DNA of 35,547 nucleotides from the NCBI GenBank assembly GCA_918026815.1, contig CAKJVC010000203.1, forward strand, positions 1-35,547. Reading direction: 5' to 3'. Each line of letters opens with the position of its first letter. Within the stretch, counting starts at the first letter, position 1. The position numbers were made by a program, and so were the translations under genes. Shown here in pieces: positions 19,545 through 29,310 of the stretch. The DNA is from Chalara sp. BL73 (taxonomy: Eukaryota > Ascomycota > Leotiomycetes > Helotiales). The notes under the pieces are model-generated. The model was not told where the DNA came from and ran no database searches. It worked only from the letters and a program-made list of their open reading frames with translations.

Positions 19545-20559
19545 GATCGTGATTTATTGTTTTCAGATACTAAATTATAATATATCAATAATCATTTTTT
19601 GGCAAATCAAGCAGTTTCGCCGACAACTCGCCAATGTAACGGCACATTTTGCATAAGAACTCACATGTCATATTCCCTTTTTTCTCCAACATGGCAAGGC
19701 TTTTCTCAGAAATACGTTTTCCGTAATCGAGGTTGCGATCCCCTCCCATGCTCGCAATATTGTGGCCTGGGGCTGCAAGACTGGAATTGTTTGGCTCATA
19801 CACTTGCGCATTTATGGGATTGATTAGAAAGCAAACCTGCTCAGATGATCAAAAGCGATAGCTTCCAACGGAATAGCTCCATAGCATATTTTACAGAGTG
19901 GGGAGAAGAGCTTCATGTGACCTGCATCCAGGGAACCGGTTGCGCCAAGGGGCCACACAATTTGCCGAGACGGATGGAGGATTTGCCCTGAAAGATCTTC
20001 GGCTTGGAACCTTTGCACTGGCAGGGATTCGCAGACCCCAGACCCTGGCCTATGCAGGCACCCTAAAGGACCTTGAAAGGAATCGACCAAACCTTGAGAC
20101 TGAGCGTCGGCGATTCGGTAACTTACCGCCCACTGTAAAGCGACAAAGCCTTTGGTGAGTATGGTGGTGGTGACGACAACATTGCGGGGAGTGCGGGGTA
20201 CTGGATTCCCTGATCGGGCTATTCCATTCCGAGTTTCAGAGAAAACGCTGGCCCAAGGACTCGGTCGACCCTGTTTGCTGGGAAGGCACGACCCAATCCA
20301 GTGGAAATGCCGAGAATGTTAAGCTCATTAGGTTCTCTTGGTACCGAACATCACGGAAAGCTTAAGCTGTGTCTAGTGGAGAATGGAAGACCATCTCGGA
20401 CGAGCGAAACGCGACACCAGCATCATACACGTTGACACAGGTCAAGCTCCAGTGTCCTAGGGAGAGGGAGGGGGAGGAGACTGTTGCCCATGGGAGGAGA
20501 TCCTCCATTGGCCTCCAAGCCACCAAGGAGCCAGGAGAAATTTGCAAACAGCGTACAAA
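19545..20559. other. Intergenic region upstream of the GH79 gene
   Basis: Several frames of 60-90 codons on both strands, none with recognisable content. GC rises after about 19850. The right part is the upstream region of the glycoside hydrolase. Confidence 0.4.
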
Positions 20560-20566
20560 TATAAAG
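20560..20566 (+). promoter_or_regulatory. TATA box of the GH79 gene
   Basis: TATAAAG, 91 bp before the ATG at 20657; spacing suits a fungal core promoter. Confidence 0.5.
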
Positions 20567-20656
20567 TGTCAGAGTTAAAGCTGCTATTAAACAAGCTCCT
20601 CCCTCTCCTTAGATTAGCCAGTTAAGCAAGCAAATAAGCCAGCAGTTGCTCCTGAA

Positions 20657-22410
20657 ATGGCGCTCTTTTTCTCTTCGGCCTGGCTCTTGAGCCATCTCTC
20701 TTTCGCCTCAGGTTTGACTTTCTCTATCCCAGCAACGCCGCCATCGAATGCAAGCACGCAGCTGTCTGATGCTCCAGTCGGTGTTTCGTAAGTTTGTACA
20801 AGCCTTGCGGTCAGCGATCCATGCGCTAAATCTCGCAGCCTTGAGTTCTTCACATTCCCAGCGTACTTGAACAATGTTGCGGCAACTACGACCTGCCTGC
20901 AGAATCTGAAAGATCTGACAGGGACATGGCCACCCTTGCGAATTGGCGGAACCACCCAGTGCGTTTCTCCATATGCTTGCAAGTACCTTCTCCATGTTGA
21001 TTACAGAACAGGGACCGAGCCACGTACGATGCATCCTCCACCAGCGCCGTGACCTACACTGTCTCCAGCTCGAGCGATGCGCCATCCTCGCTCACCTTTG
21101 GCCCCCCGTTCATTTCATTGGCGGCGAATTATGGGGGCAGTGTGATTTTGGGCCTCAACCGCCGCCTTAACAACCAGTCCAACACCATTGCCGCTGCAAC
21201 GCTCGCAAAAAGCAAAATGGCAAATCTGAATGCCATCGAGCTAGGAAACGAGCCCAACTGTAAGTCCCGATGTTTGCACCGCCCTCTGGATGACTGGCTA
21301 ACATGGAGTTCTTCGTCTAGTTTTTTCCAGCAGCGACCCCATTGCAAATGGCGCTTCCTGGACCGCTTCGGCTGACTACGCGTCTGAAGTGTCCTGGCAG
21401 GATGCAGTTTGCGGGAACCTGTCCGCATCGAACCTCATCTCGGCCGGTGTATTTTTTGGCACCTCACCTATGAGTATTTCAGGACTGACCTCGATTGAGG
21501 GAAATGCGAATGCCTACATCAAGGATTACTGCTCGCACAACTATCCTCAGTCTGCAAGCACAGCCAATTTGGCCACCCTGATGAGCCATAGCAGCATTAG
21601 TTCGCAAATCAAGCCCTTTGCCGCAGAGATCTCAGCCGCGGCTGCTAAGGGAAAGGCTCATATTTTTGGCGAGACAAACTCTGGTAGTTTTATTCCCTCT
21701 ACTGATAGTGTTATTCTCTGACGGTGACTCTAGCAACACAAGGCGGTGGAGGTATCAGCCCTACCTTTGGCGCCGGTCTCTGGATTCTGGATTATGTGAT
21801 GCAGTCTCTCATTATGGGCACGGAGGTACATGATACAGCTTCTTCAGTTCAAGAGACCGCAACTAACTTTGATTGTGTAAAAGGCACTTTACTTCCACCA
21901 AGGCACTATCGGCAACTGTAAGTGACCCTGCTCGTTCGCAACAGAGATGGTTAAGCTCACTTAATAGGCCAATACTGCTGGTGGGGCCGCTACGACATGG
22001 GCTCTCCTTACTTTGGCGCCTACTTCGCAACCATGGCCCTAGCTGGTGCAGACCAGATCGCCCCCTTGGACGACTACACCACCAACTATGCTGCATACGC
22101 CATTTACAAAGCCGGTGCCCCCATCAGGGTTCTCCTGTACAACTCTGACTATTATACTAGCGGGACCCGATCCTCGCAGACCTACACGCTGAGTGGCCTG
22201 TCATCCTCCAGCGTCACCGCTAAACGCCTGACGGCTCCGTATGCCACCTCCAGGATTGACCAAGGTCAGAACCCGACTGTTGCGGGTCAAACCTTTGGAA
22301 ACGGGACTTGTACAATCCAAGGAACCGGAGTAGTCGAAACTACCACGGTCTCTGCGGGAAAGGCGACATTTACGGTTCGTGCCTCAGAGGCTTTGCTTGT
22401 CTACTTGTAA
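20657..22410 (+). CDS. Secreted GH79-family beta-glucuronidase-type hydrolase, seven exons
   Basis: Exons: 20657-20787, 20839-20958, 21012-21259, 21321-21683, 21734-21825, 21884-21917, 21968-22410, giving 476 residues; all six introns (50-61 bp) have GT..AG ends and keep phase. It begins with a signal peptide (MALFFSSAWLLSHLSFAS). Domain order fits GH79: N-terminal strand SLEFFTFPAYLNN, substrate-site stretch PLRIGGTTQDRATYDAS, acid/base Glu about 164 in ELGNEPN, nucleophile Glu about 284 in HIFGETNS, then YFHQGTIGNCQYCWWGRY and a C-terminal beta domain ending in an ALLVYL strand. The spacing of the two Glu residues fits characterised GH79 beta-glucuronidases. Substrates of the family are glucuronides and 4-O-methylglucuronides, for example on arabinogalactan. 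Extracellular retaining enzyme. No defect seen; minus-strand frames here are shadows. Confidence 0.88.
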
Positions 22411-23144
22411 GGAGCTAAATCAATGTATCCACTAAAAGGACTATCTCCACTGTCAAACTCCAAACTGGAGTCAACATAACACGGTCTACCGGCGGTTTGT
22501 TTCCAGACGATGGAGTGAGAGTCGGACCTCTGGTTAGCCACGTAGTTGCAACTTATGTAGTCCCAAATGAATTCCATGTCAGTCATAATAGAAATGCGAC
22601 TTGTGTATTGTAGCAATAAAATCAAATCGGTAAGGTCAAACAAGCCATTGAGCCCGAAATAGCCGTATGGTAATCTACCTGGAATATCCAAGCTGTATTC
22701 CCTTCAATTTTTCCAAGGTATCATATAAAAATAGCATTTCACTAACTAGTGAAGATTGTTAATTGACAGGCAAAACGATTAACCCACGTGGTGTATGCTG
22801 TTGCTCAACATAGTCACTTGGGGTACGTAGTTCAGTATGCCAGACGTGGAGCTCAACTTAGCGCGTAACCTTTCCCGGCGCCTGAGAAATATGTTCCAGC
22901 TCTATAAATACTCAGGGTTGCGGATAGGATATTCACGGTGGGAAACTACGCTTGGTGTTTTGTAGGGGCTTCCACCCACCCAAGCCTCACTATATTCGAA
23001 AGGTTTATCTAAATACGTAATTATTTTTTGGTTAAAGGTTTCGTTTTAAATAGTATTTTCTATACTTGTAAGGGGTTTCCTTATATTATCTGCAATACGC
23101 GATACGCCTAGTTTAATTGAACTGACTTATAGTTATATTATTAA
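22411..23144. other. Intergenic region with an orphan promoter-like stretch
   Basis: No supported gene. At 22903-22910 TATAAATA lies in a GC-balanced stretch resembling a promoter, but what follows is AT-rich and then an LTR, so any gene it drove is gone. Confidence 0.35.
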
Positions 23145-23679
23145 TGTAACAACTCAAGGCGAACAGGGATCTCGATCCGTAGATCTCAGGAAGAGGGACT
23201 CAAAGGTGTAAACGACTATCAATTGTTATAACGAAAAGAACAAGCTACAGAAAGAAGAATGGAAGGGAAGCAGCGCTTTATATACAGGAGACTGGCCCAG
23301 GTGCCAGCGTAAGTGAGGTCCTGTGGCGTCAGGGGCTCTAAGCGAGATAGGGCCAAGGCCATGACAATTAACTCATTTATTGAACAATTGTAACCGTTAC
23401 GCTTTTAAGTCTTGAGATAGAAAGCTATAAAGCTTTAATACCAAAAGTCTTAAACTCAAAAAGCGTCGATATTCGGTAAGAATGCGTGACTCCTATACTA
23501 GTCACGTGGCTTACCTAGCAGTGCTCACATGCGAGCTATTAGCCATTAGCCTATAGGTGTCGATATGTAACGTACGGGGTAGCCTCGGGCCTAGGTCGCT
23601 GGGCTTAGGGCTCGTCGGTTGGTATGGTATATATGAAATAGACTAGACACTGCTTCTCACTGAAGAGTGAGACGTTACA
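23145..23679. mobile_element. LTR of a Ty3/Gypsy-type element
   Basis: 535 bp from TGTAACAACTC to GAGTGAGACGTTACA, with a 6-bp terminal inverted repeat TGTAAC/GTTACA. A TATA-like TTTATATACA lies inside. The 5-bp flanks (ATTAA and AGTAT) do not match, as expected if it is one end of the degraded element to its right whose other LTR is lost. In that reading it is the 3' LTR of a minus-strand element. Confidence 0.6.
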
Positions 23680-24106
23680 AGTATAACAAAAACTATATTG
23701 CTAAACTATAATGAAAGTTGAGCACGAAGCTCCTAAACTATAAAACTACAACTACTTATATACTATAGTTAAGCTGGAGTTTTTTAGAGTTTTTGGAGTT
23801 TATATAAACTTCTAAAACTTTTCCAGACTTTATTACGTAACGTAGTCGCGGTTTCCGGAGTTTATAAGCCGTTTGCTTTTTTACTTACTTAAAGTCCTAA
23901 AACACTAGCTGATTCTAAGACTTACATTTTTAAAATCTTTATTAGTCTTAAAACGCCAGAGCGTTTTAAAGCTTTTTTTTTGAAGCTTTAGCGAGTTTCA
24001 GAATTCGGTTCGTGACACTATTTTTTTTCTGCTTTAACGTGCTTTTACGTTTAAATACAAGTAAAGAAATCTCGCGTAAAAAGTATAGCTTTTTTTTTTT
24101 TTTACT

Positions 24107-24703
24107 ATGCTACTTTAGCGCACGAGCAGAATTAAAAATCGTAGTAAAAGTTTGTTTAAAAAAAAAATTCGTAAAAAATTTGAATTAGCTGATTTTATCG
24201 AGTTTGTCGACGAAGAAATGTTTTTATGTACTCGGTATAAAAAAAAAAATTTAAAATGTGTTGCTGATCCAGAAAAAAAGCGTTTAGCGAAGTGTTCAGA
24301 ATACATACGAGCGAAGTGTTTTTGCGACACAAGCGTTTTTCTGTTTAAGCGCTAAAACTTCGAAGTTTTACGTTTAGCTGATTAGATATTTTTCGATCGT
24401 TAGTTAAAAAAGTTAAATAATAAAAAGAAAAAAGCTTCGGCCTAGGCTTAAAAAGCTATAGCTAAAATAGCTTGTTTTCGAAAACAAAAAGCGTTTATTA
24501 AAAGTTGTCGGAAAAAAATAGCTTGTTGTAGTTTTTGCTATTTAAAAAAGCTGAATACTGCTAAAAAAAAAGAAAAAAAAAAAACTGAAACAAAAAAAAA
24601 CGAAAAGCAAAAGCAGGCCGCTGCTGCTAACGTTGCTTTTGTCGCTAGCGAATTTTATAACAATTTCTTAGCGAGATTTTTTAGTTTTTTAAACTTTTTC
24701 TAA
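24107..24703 (+). pseudogene. RIP-inactivated cysteine-motif/coiled-coil protein gene, antisense to pol
   Basis: One frame of 199 codons from ATG 24107 to TAA 24701 with no indel but about seven internal stops. The N-terminal part is basic, then KKFELADFIEFVDEEMFLC leads into a cysteine motif that in intact relatives would be C-x2-C...C...C-x2-C...C; here CTRY and CSEY have Tyr where Cys is expected (TGT/TGC to TAT/TAC, a RIP-type change). Then come a Lys-rich region predicted to be helical (CFRKQKAFIKSC, KKLNTAKKK) and a short AAAANVAFVASEF tail. I recognise the layout as a family common near fungal retroelements, but know no function. It faces the chromodomain relic tail-to-tail, 97 bp apart, so it is best seen as an antisense accessory gene of the same element or a neighbour caught in the same RIP tract. 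Confidence 0.6.
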
Positions 24704-24800
24704 ACAAATCAAAATTTTGTTAATAAAACTTTATTAACAATTTAAAGCAATTAAAATTGCTTTTAGGTTTTTATATATTTTTTAAGTGTAAGTAGTTTTT

Positions 24801-25560
24801 TTATTTAACGAAGTATTTAACTTGTGTTTTGATATATTTGCAGTTCAGAATTTGTTTTACTTTATACTCGGCGTTTAAGTTAACTAAAAAGATTTCGGTT
24901 TTTAATGCTAGTAAAACGCTCGGTAGTGCTTTTTCGAGCAAAAATACGTAAAATACTAAATAAATGTTTATATTTTTAAGCAAATTTAATTTATAATTTA
25001 AAAGTTTTTTGACTTTTTTAATTTTGTATAGTTTTAGTTTTTTGTAGTTTAGTTTGTTACTTGGTTTTTTAGTGTTAATGTTTTTTTTAAACAAGTAAAC
25101 TTTTTTTCTTTTTTCGAAAGTAAACTTTTAACTACGTTTTTTGTTGTAGTAATAAACGTTTTTTTCTGCTACAAACTGCAGGTTTTCTGCTAGTTTTTTG
25201 TGCAAGTTTTTAATGTTTCGAACTTAAATTCGAGCATGTTTATTGTCGATGTTCGTAATTCTTGGTTTTTTGTATACTACTAGCTCGTAGCCGTAATTAG
25301 CAAAGAATAGTAAAACTAGCGTTGTTTTTGTAGTCGAACTGTTGTATACGAATTGTACAAGCAGCAATAGTTAGACTTAATTGTTTTGTTTGTAGTTAAT
25401 ATAACATTTCAAGTATGTTTTTATTATTTAGTTTATTTTTTTCGTTTAGCTATTTGTTTGCAAGTAGAAAAACGTAAATAGCTTTTTTTTAGCGCTTAAC
25501 TGCGCTATAAGACTTGTTTAGAACTTAAATGTAAAAAGTTTGTTTTTGTTCGATATAATT
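24801..25560 (-). pseudogene. Integrase C-terminal part and chromodomain of a Ty3/Gypsy chromovirus
   Basis: Minus-strand frame with several TAA/TAG. From 25560 down: integrase core remnant (QFVYNSSTTKTT, FFANYGYELVVYKKPR), a connecting helix (NIKNLHKKLAENLQFVAEK), the YLFKKNINTKKPSNKLNYKK segment, the LLKNINIYLVFYVFLLE segment that corresponds to the LP.. .HPVFHVSLLE motif, and a chromodomain (EYKVKQILNCKYIKTQVKYF) cut at the aromatic cage after FVK by a stop where W is usual. Chromodomains at the end of pol define chromoviruses and target insertion to modified chromatin. It is non-functional. The part upstream of 25560 is missing and an LTR-like sequence abuts it. Confidence 0.8.
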
Positions 25561-25571
25561 TCTTTTAGTAG

Positions 25572-25881
25572 TGTGGCGGGGAACATGCTGAGAGCAAGAA
25601 CAGCAACAGGATCTAGCACAAAACTCATAGGCGTGATAGCGGTGGCTGTAGCATACTGGAGAGAGCACCGGCGAGCCTAAGCTCTATATAATAGATAAAC
25701 GTCAATAGCTTATAAGGGTGTAAAATATAGAAGGGTGGAAAAGTGTGTTGTATTGATGATGATGCGCCTCCCTACCGGAAGCGCAGGTTATATACAACTC
25801 ATGCTCCTCAGGTCACATGACTGACCACTCATGAGTATCACGTGACAGAGTGTGAAAGGAAAGAAAATCGTCCCCACCACA
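25572..25881. mobile_element. LTR-like sequence with 10-bp inverted ends
   Basis: Begins TGTGGCGGGG and ends CCCCACCACA, an inverted repeat with one mismatch (G to A, RIP-type). Has TG..CA ends and a TATA-like CTCTATATAATAG. Flanks (AGTAG and TCCGT) do not match, so it is either an end of a truncated element or a false call. It interrupts the integrase relic. Confidence 0.4.
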
Positions 25882-26128
25882 TCCGTCCCCTCTCTCATAC
25901 GTGCTCGCCCCGAGCACTAGTCAGTAGAGGTTTGCGTTCAGTTAGATCGAGCTTCCTTCCTCTGATATTGCCTCATGAATTGTCGTCGCATCACGTGATT
26001 CACCTCCTACCTTCGAGGGTGAATATCAATTTGCCTGGCCAGCGATAAAATATCGACCCCTCCATATCACCCCTCTTCATCCTTCTCCAACCTACAACCC
26101 TACAACAACAACAACAACTCGATCTCCA
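25882..26128 (+). promoter_or_regulatory. Leader-like region before a small ORF
   Basis: CT-rich DNA with CACGTGA at about 25993 and a CAACAACAACAACAACTCGA stretch just before an ATG, typical of fungal 5' leaders. Confidence 0.3.
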
Positions 26129-26353
26129 ATGATCATGATCTTCCTCGAGCAATATCATGAGAATCTAATCTATCATTTGTATGATATTCAGCTGCCTGAT
26201 CCTTTGCGAGAATCAATTGCTAACTGTTCATCTTCTGATAGACTTCCTCTCACAACTACCCCTCATTCGAGCTCCTCATACAACCCCTCATCTGATCCTT
26301 TCATACTCGACTGTATCGAGCATACAATTGAATCAAATAAGCTATTAGTATAA
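26129..26353 (+). CDS. Small Ser/Pro/Thr-rich hypothetical protein
   Basis: 74 codons from ATG 26129 in good context (CTCCAATG) after a CAA-rich leader. The start MIMIFLEQYHENLIYHLYDI is followed by a low-complexity Ser/Thr/Pro stretch and DPFILDCIEHTIESNKLL. The plus strand continues with coherent-looking but out-of-frame sequence to about 26540, including a duplicated CTTCACACTCAATTCTC, so the gene may be longer and frameshifted or spliced. Family not recognised. It precedes the tandem exon-intron modules and could be their first exon. Confidence 0.35.
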   Translation: MIMIFLEQYHENLIYHLYDIQLPDPLRESIANCSSSDRLPLTTTPHSSSSYNPSSDPFILDCIEHTIESNKLLV

Positions 26354-26624
26354 GAGAATCGAAAGGTATTTCTTCATTGCAACGCTTTCAATACGTTGTC
26401 GTTGCGCAGATCGATTTCCTGATCGGTTTTTGCCTTCACCATTGACTCACAACCCCATCACAATCCCCTCTCTTCTTCACACTCAATTCTCCACTTCACA
26501 CTCAATTCTCTACTTCATGCTTGCTGTCGATACAAATCAGAGCTAAGTCGTTCCTTTTTTCCTGACCTGTTCCTATCACTGACTAGTATTAGAAACAGGA
26601 ATCATCGAGCAAGGTGAACTTCGC

Positions 26625-27222
26625 GACCACACAATTGGGAATAAGGTGAAGCGCCAGCAAGGCTGCGCCAGCGAGGCTGCAACGCAGAAACTATAAGTAT
26701 GCCGGATCCCCCTTCTCAATCCTCATTGCTAACTGCTGTCTGTAGCTCCTCAACTACCTTCAACAACCATACAATTGGGAATAAGGTCAAGGCTCGAGTA
26801 GGACAACAAACACAATCATTCTTCTCTCCTCTTCGAACAATCTTCCGGATCTCATGATGAAGTATCAAAGTGTAATATCAAGGTAAGCGGCCTTTGTATC
26901 CATCGACGTCACACTCCTAACGTCGCTGTAGTACCCCCAAGTCGTGGTGGATGGAGCAAAGCTGAAATACCAGCAAGGCTATAAGTAAGTCGGATCGTTC
27001 TTCATGATCCTTATTGCTAACTGTCACTCATAGCTTCTTTTCAACCTCAACAACCATACAATTGGGAACAAGGTCAAGGCTCGAGCAGGACAACAAATGC
27101 AGTCACTCCTTTTTCACTCTCGAACCATGCTCCGAATCAAAATGTTATTCAGAGATGAAGCAAAGCAACAAGGTAACAAGTCCTCACCGTTCAACAATAT
27201 CATGGTTCTGACGTCGCTGTAG
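26625..27222 (+). repeat. Tandem exon-intron modules, about 288-bp period
   Basis: The phrase CATACAATTGGGAA occurs at about 26768 and 27054, and as CACACAATTGGGAA near 26627. Two full modules follow the same plan: intron (26697-26745; 26985-27033, both 49 bp, GTATGC/GTAAGT donors, TTGCTAACTG branch, TAG end), exon of 137-139 bp (26746-26882; 27034-27172), second intron (26883-26931, 49 bp; 27173-27222, 50 bp) ending CGTCGCTGTAG. The exons can be read as STTIQLGxRSRLE; the first copy has TAG where the second has CAG right after it. It looks like internal duplication of a spliced gene, now decaying. Confidence 0.6.
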
Positions 27223-28238
27223 CACTGCAAGTCATAGCGTCAAGAGCGTAAGCCTGAAAAGACCTGACGGATCTGATTCCAGCGCGACTACCTGCGATCA
27301 AACTGTACCGGTTGGCTTTAAGAACGTGCACGCTTCCGCCTGTACTGACCTTCCCCCTTCCGAATACAGTCACTGTGCAGTTTTCGGGTCCCTCCGCTGT
27401 TCTTTCGGGTCGGGGAACACTGCCAGCATGAGTCTCAATCCTCGAGGAGCAGTGCTTGCTATCTCCATCACACTTCCTCGTTGAGCTATTTGTCCCCTTG
27501 TTGCGGCGATCCTCTACTTGTATTTTCACTGATTGACTATAGGGGAACCTCACTCGAAACGGCCCGACGCGTTGTCATTGATAGCGGCGTTGAAGTTGTT
27601 CGGCTCAAACGTCGCGCAATTGTTCCTTAGTTGATGAGATCTCCTACCCGTAGCCTACCTTGTCTGTTGAGCTTCGGTTGCTCTTGGCGGCGAGGGCGGA
27701 AATCCACCCACTGGAGAGCTTGCTTTCATGAGCGAGCTTTAAGGTGTTCAATGTGTTGCGTTCTTTATCGCTACAGGGTTGAATTCCAGGCCTTTGCACC
27801 TTGTGCATCGTTTGCTTGTTGGTACTCGGGATTGCCCGTCCGTGGATCCTTGATCCTATTTCCGGAAGGCAACAAGCTAAGTCCGGTTCAGGCTTGTTGT
27901 GGCTAAGTATCCCTGAGCGCTATCGAATCCCTTTGTCGTTTTCTCTTGGCTAATAGCGTTACAGAATAGGAACCCTTAGGATCGGGATAAGCTTCTCTGA
28001 ACTGGAACTGGACCTACTGGAACTGCTGGATCTGGAGCCGGATCGTGAGCTATAGGGGCATTTTCGGGTTATTGGGGCATATCAGGCTTGCTGGGAGCCT
28101 GTAGGGTTGTTCTAAGGCTTGAGGTCTCTCTTAGGCTATCAATCTCCACGGGCTTGGGGTCAAGTTGAGTGCTGGGAGTAGCTGCCCTGGCGTTCCTTCC
28201 TCAGGCTTTAAGGAGTTTGCTGAGGAGCTGCACTTCGT
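27223..28238. other. Region between tandem modules and retroelement 3' part
   Basis: Frames of 90-117 codons exist on both strands (27200-27553 minus, 27631-27906 plus) without recognisable content. The minus strand has pieces such as CTRCKGLEFNPVAIKNATH followed by stops. It probably contains the 3' non-coding part and perhaps the LTR of the element to the right, but I could not place LTR ends. Confidence 0.3.
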
Positions 28239-28783
28239 CTAGGCTTCTCCTAATAATTTTTTGTTTTTCTCCTCGGGGTAGCTGGGGATCCTTTTATTTC
28301 CCTGGCCGCCCTGATCTTTTTCACTGTGCCTTTGGGGGCTTTCTATAGAGCTTTTTGTGGTCTTGGGGCATATGCGGCTTTGGGGGCTGTTTGACTTGAT
28401 TGGCCTATCTAGGGATAGCTTGCTGTTCCTCTTACTATTTTCGTGGGCTTCTGGGGGTTGCGTTCCGCTTGCCGGTGCGATGGTTACTGAAGCTTTTCCT
28501 CCCTGCACCTATGGGTGTCTAGGCCACAACTACGACCCCTACCCATGTAACGGGGTGCTGAATTGTGCGCGTCCTGGCCCACGAAAGGCAGAGATAGGGG
28601 CACTGTCGGAGGGATCGTCGCTGAGCTGGTGGGTGGAACGTGTGGTAGCTGGTGACAGCTGCTGTCGGCGACCCGGTTTGGGACCCGTTGTAGTGCCGGC
28701 CAAGACTTTCTTCCTACTATAGGGGGGCTTCTAGGCTGGTAGCGCTTTGAACCTTTAGTAGTCCGAGGGTTCTTCAGAATCAT
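28239..28783 (-). other. Low-complexity minus-strand frames 3' of pol
   Basis: Two overlapping minus-strand frames (28484-28783 and 28239-28508) continue downstream of the integrase end. They are rich in Pro, Ser, Lys and Arg (PPTSSATIPPTVPLSLPF; ENSKRNSKLSLDRPIKSN) and may be one frameshifted extra reading frame of the element. No domain recognised. Confidence 0.3.
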
Positions 28784-29310
28784 TTACCCGGGCATATAGG
28801 CTTCTCTGTGCGTTCGTTAAATAGGGTGGTTGAACAACGAATTGTCGGCTGCTTCCTTCCCTTTCCTCAATATCTCCAGGCTCTTCAAGGTCAGGCTCGG
28901 AGCTTGAATCACTTGTTACCCCATCGTCCGGCGCATAGAAATGACCCTCTCGTTGGAAAAATAGCTTAAGCCTACTTCCTGAGAAAGTTCCTTTCAGGGC
29001 CACTCCGTCAGGCCCAAGCTCCTTAAGCTTGTAGTACCCTTTGTCGTTGTTAGCGCTGAGTATTTGATATGGCCCTAGCCACCTGAAGTCAAGCTTTCTA
29101 TTAGAAGACATGTCGATTTCTCTGACAGAGTCATGACGAAGTACAATGTCGTCTTTCTGCAGCGGTCTAGCTCTGATCCTATGCCTGGCATCAAAAACTT
29201 CTTTCCCTTCTTGCCGTCGACGAGTTTTTCTGTACCTGGCTTCTTCGACATCCTCCCTTCTCATTTGGAATTGCCTCGCCCTTAGCTCCAATAAGCTTAG
29301 AACGGTCCGT
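28755..29310 (-). pseudogene. Integrase C-terminal domain (GPY/F module)
   Basis: A 178-codon frame that continues the integrase after a frameshift near 29300. It has a basic helical stretch (RREDVEEARYRKTRRRQEGK), an SH3-like part with FRWLGPYQI (the GPY/F motif), YYKLKELGPDG and GSRLKLFF, then an acidic tail (SDSSSEPDLEEPGDIEERE). It binds DNA and shapes target choice in related integrases. There is no chromodomain. Confidence 0.75.

Larger units (their letters stand above)
23680..25571 (-). mobile_element. RIP-degraded Ty3/Gypsy chromovirus internal region
   Basis: About 1.9 kb of extremely AT-rich DNA with long A and T runs. It contains a minus-strand integrase/chromodomain relic (24801-25560) and a plus-strand cysteine-motif relic (24107-24703). 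Stops are TAA/TAG where related proteins have Gln, Glu or Trp, and frames are otherwise intact, the signature of C-to-T mutation without indels. The upstream pol, gag and second LTR are absent. Confidence 0.75.

Noticed and set aside
20614..21428. Minus-strand frames of 99-125 codons
   Set aside because: They lie opposite exons of the GH79 gene, which has a signal peptide, catalytic motifs and consistent introns; the minus frames have no family features.
27200..27906. Frames of 91-117 codons on either strand
   Set aside because: No domain, no splice-consistent extension, and opposite-strand frames equally open.
28357..28722. Plus-strand 121-codon hydrophobic frame, as a possible antisense gene of the right-hand element
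   Set aside because: It overlaps low-complexity minus-strand sequence continuing from pol; composition explains the open frame and no cysteine-motif family feature is present.
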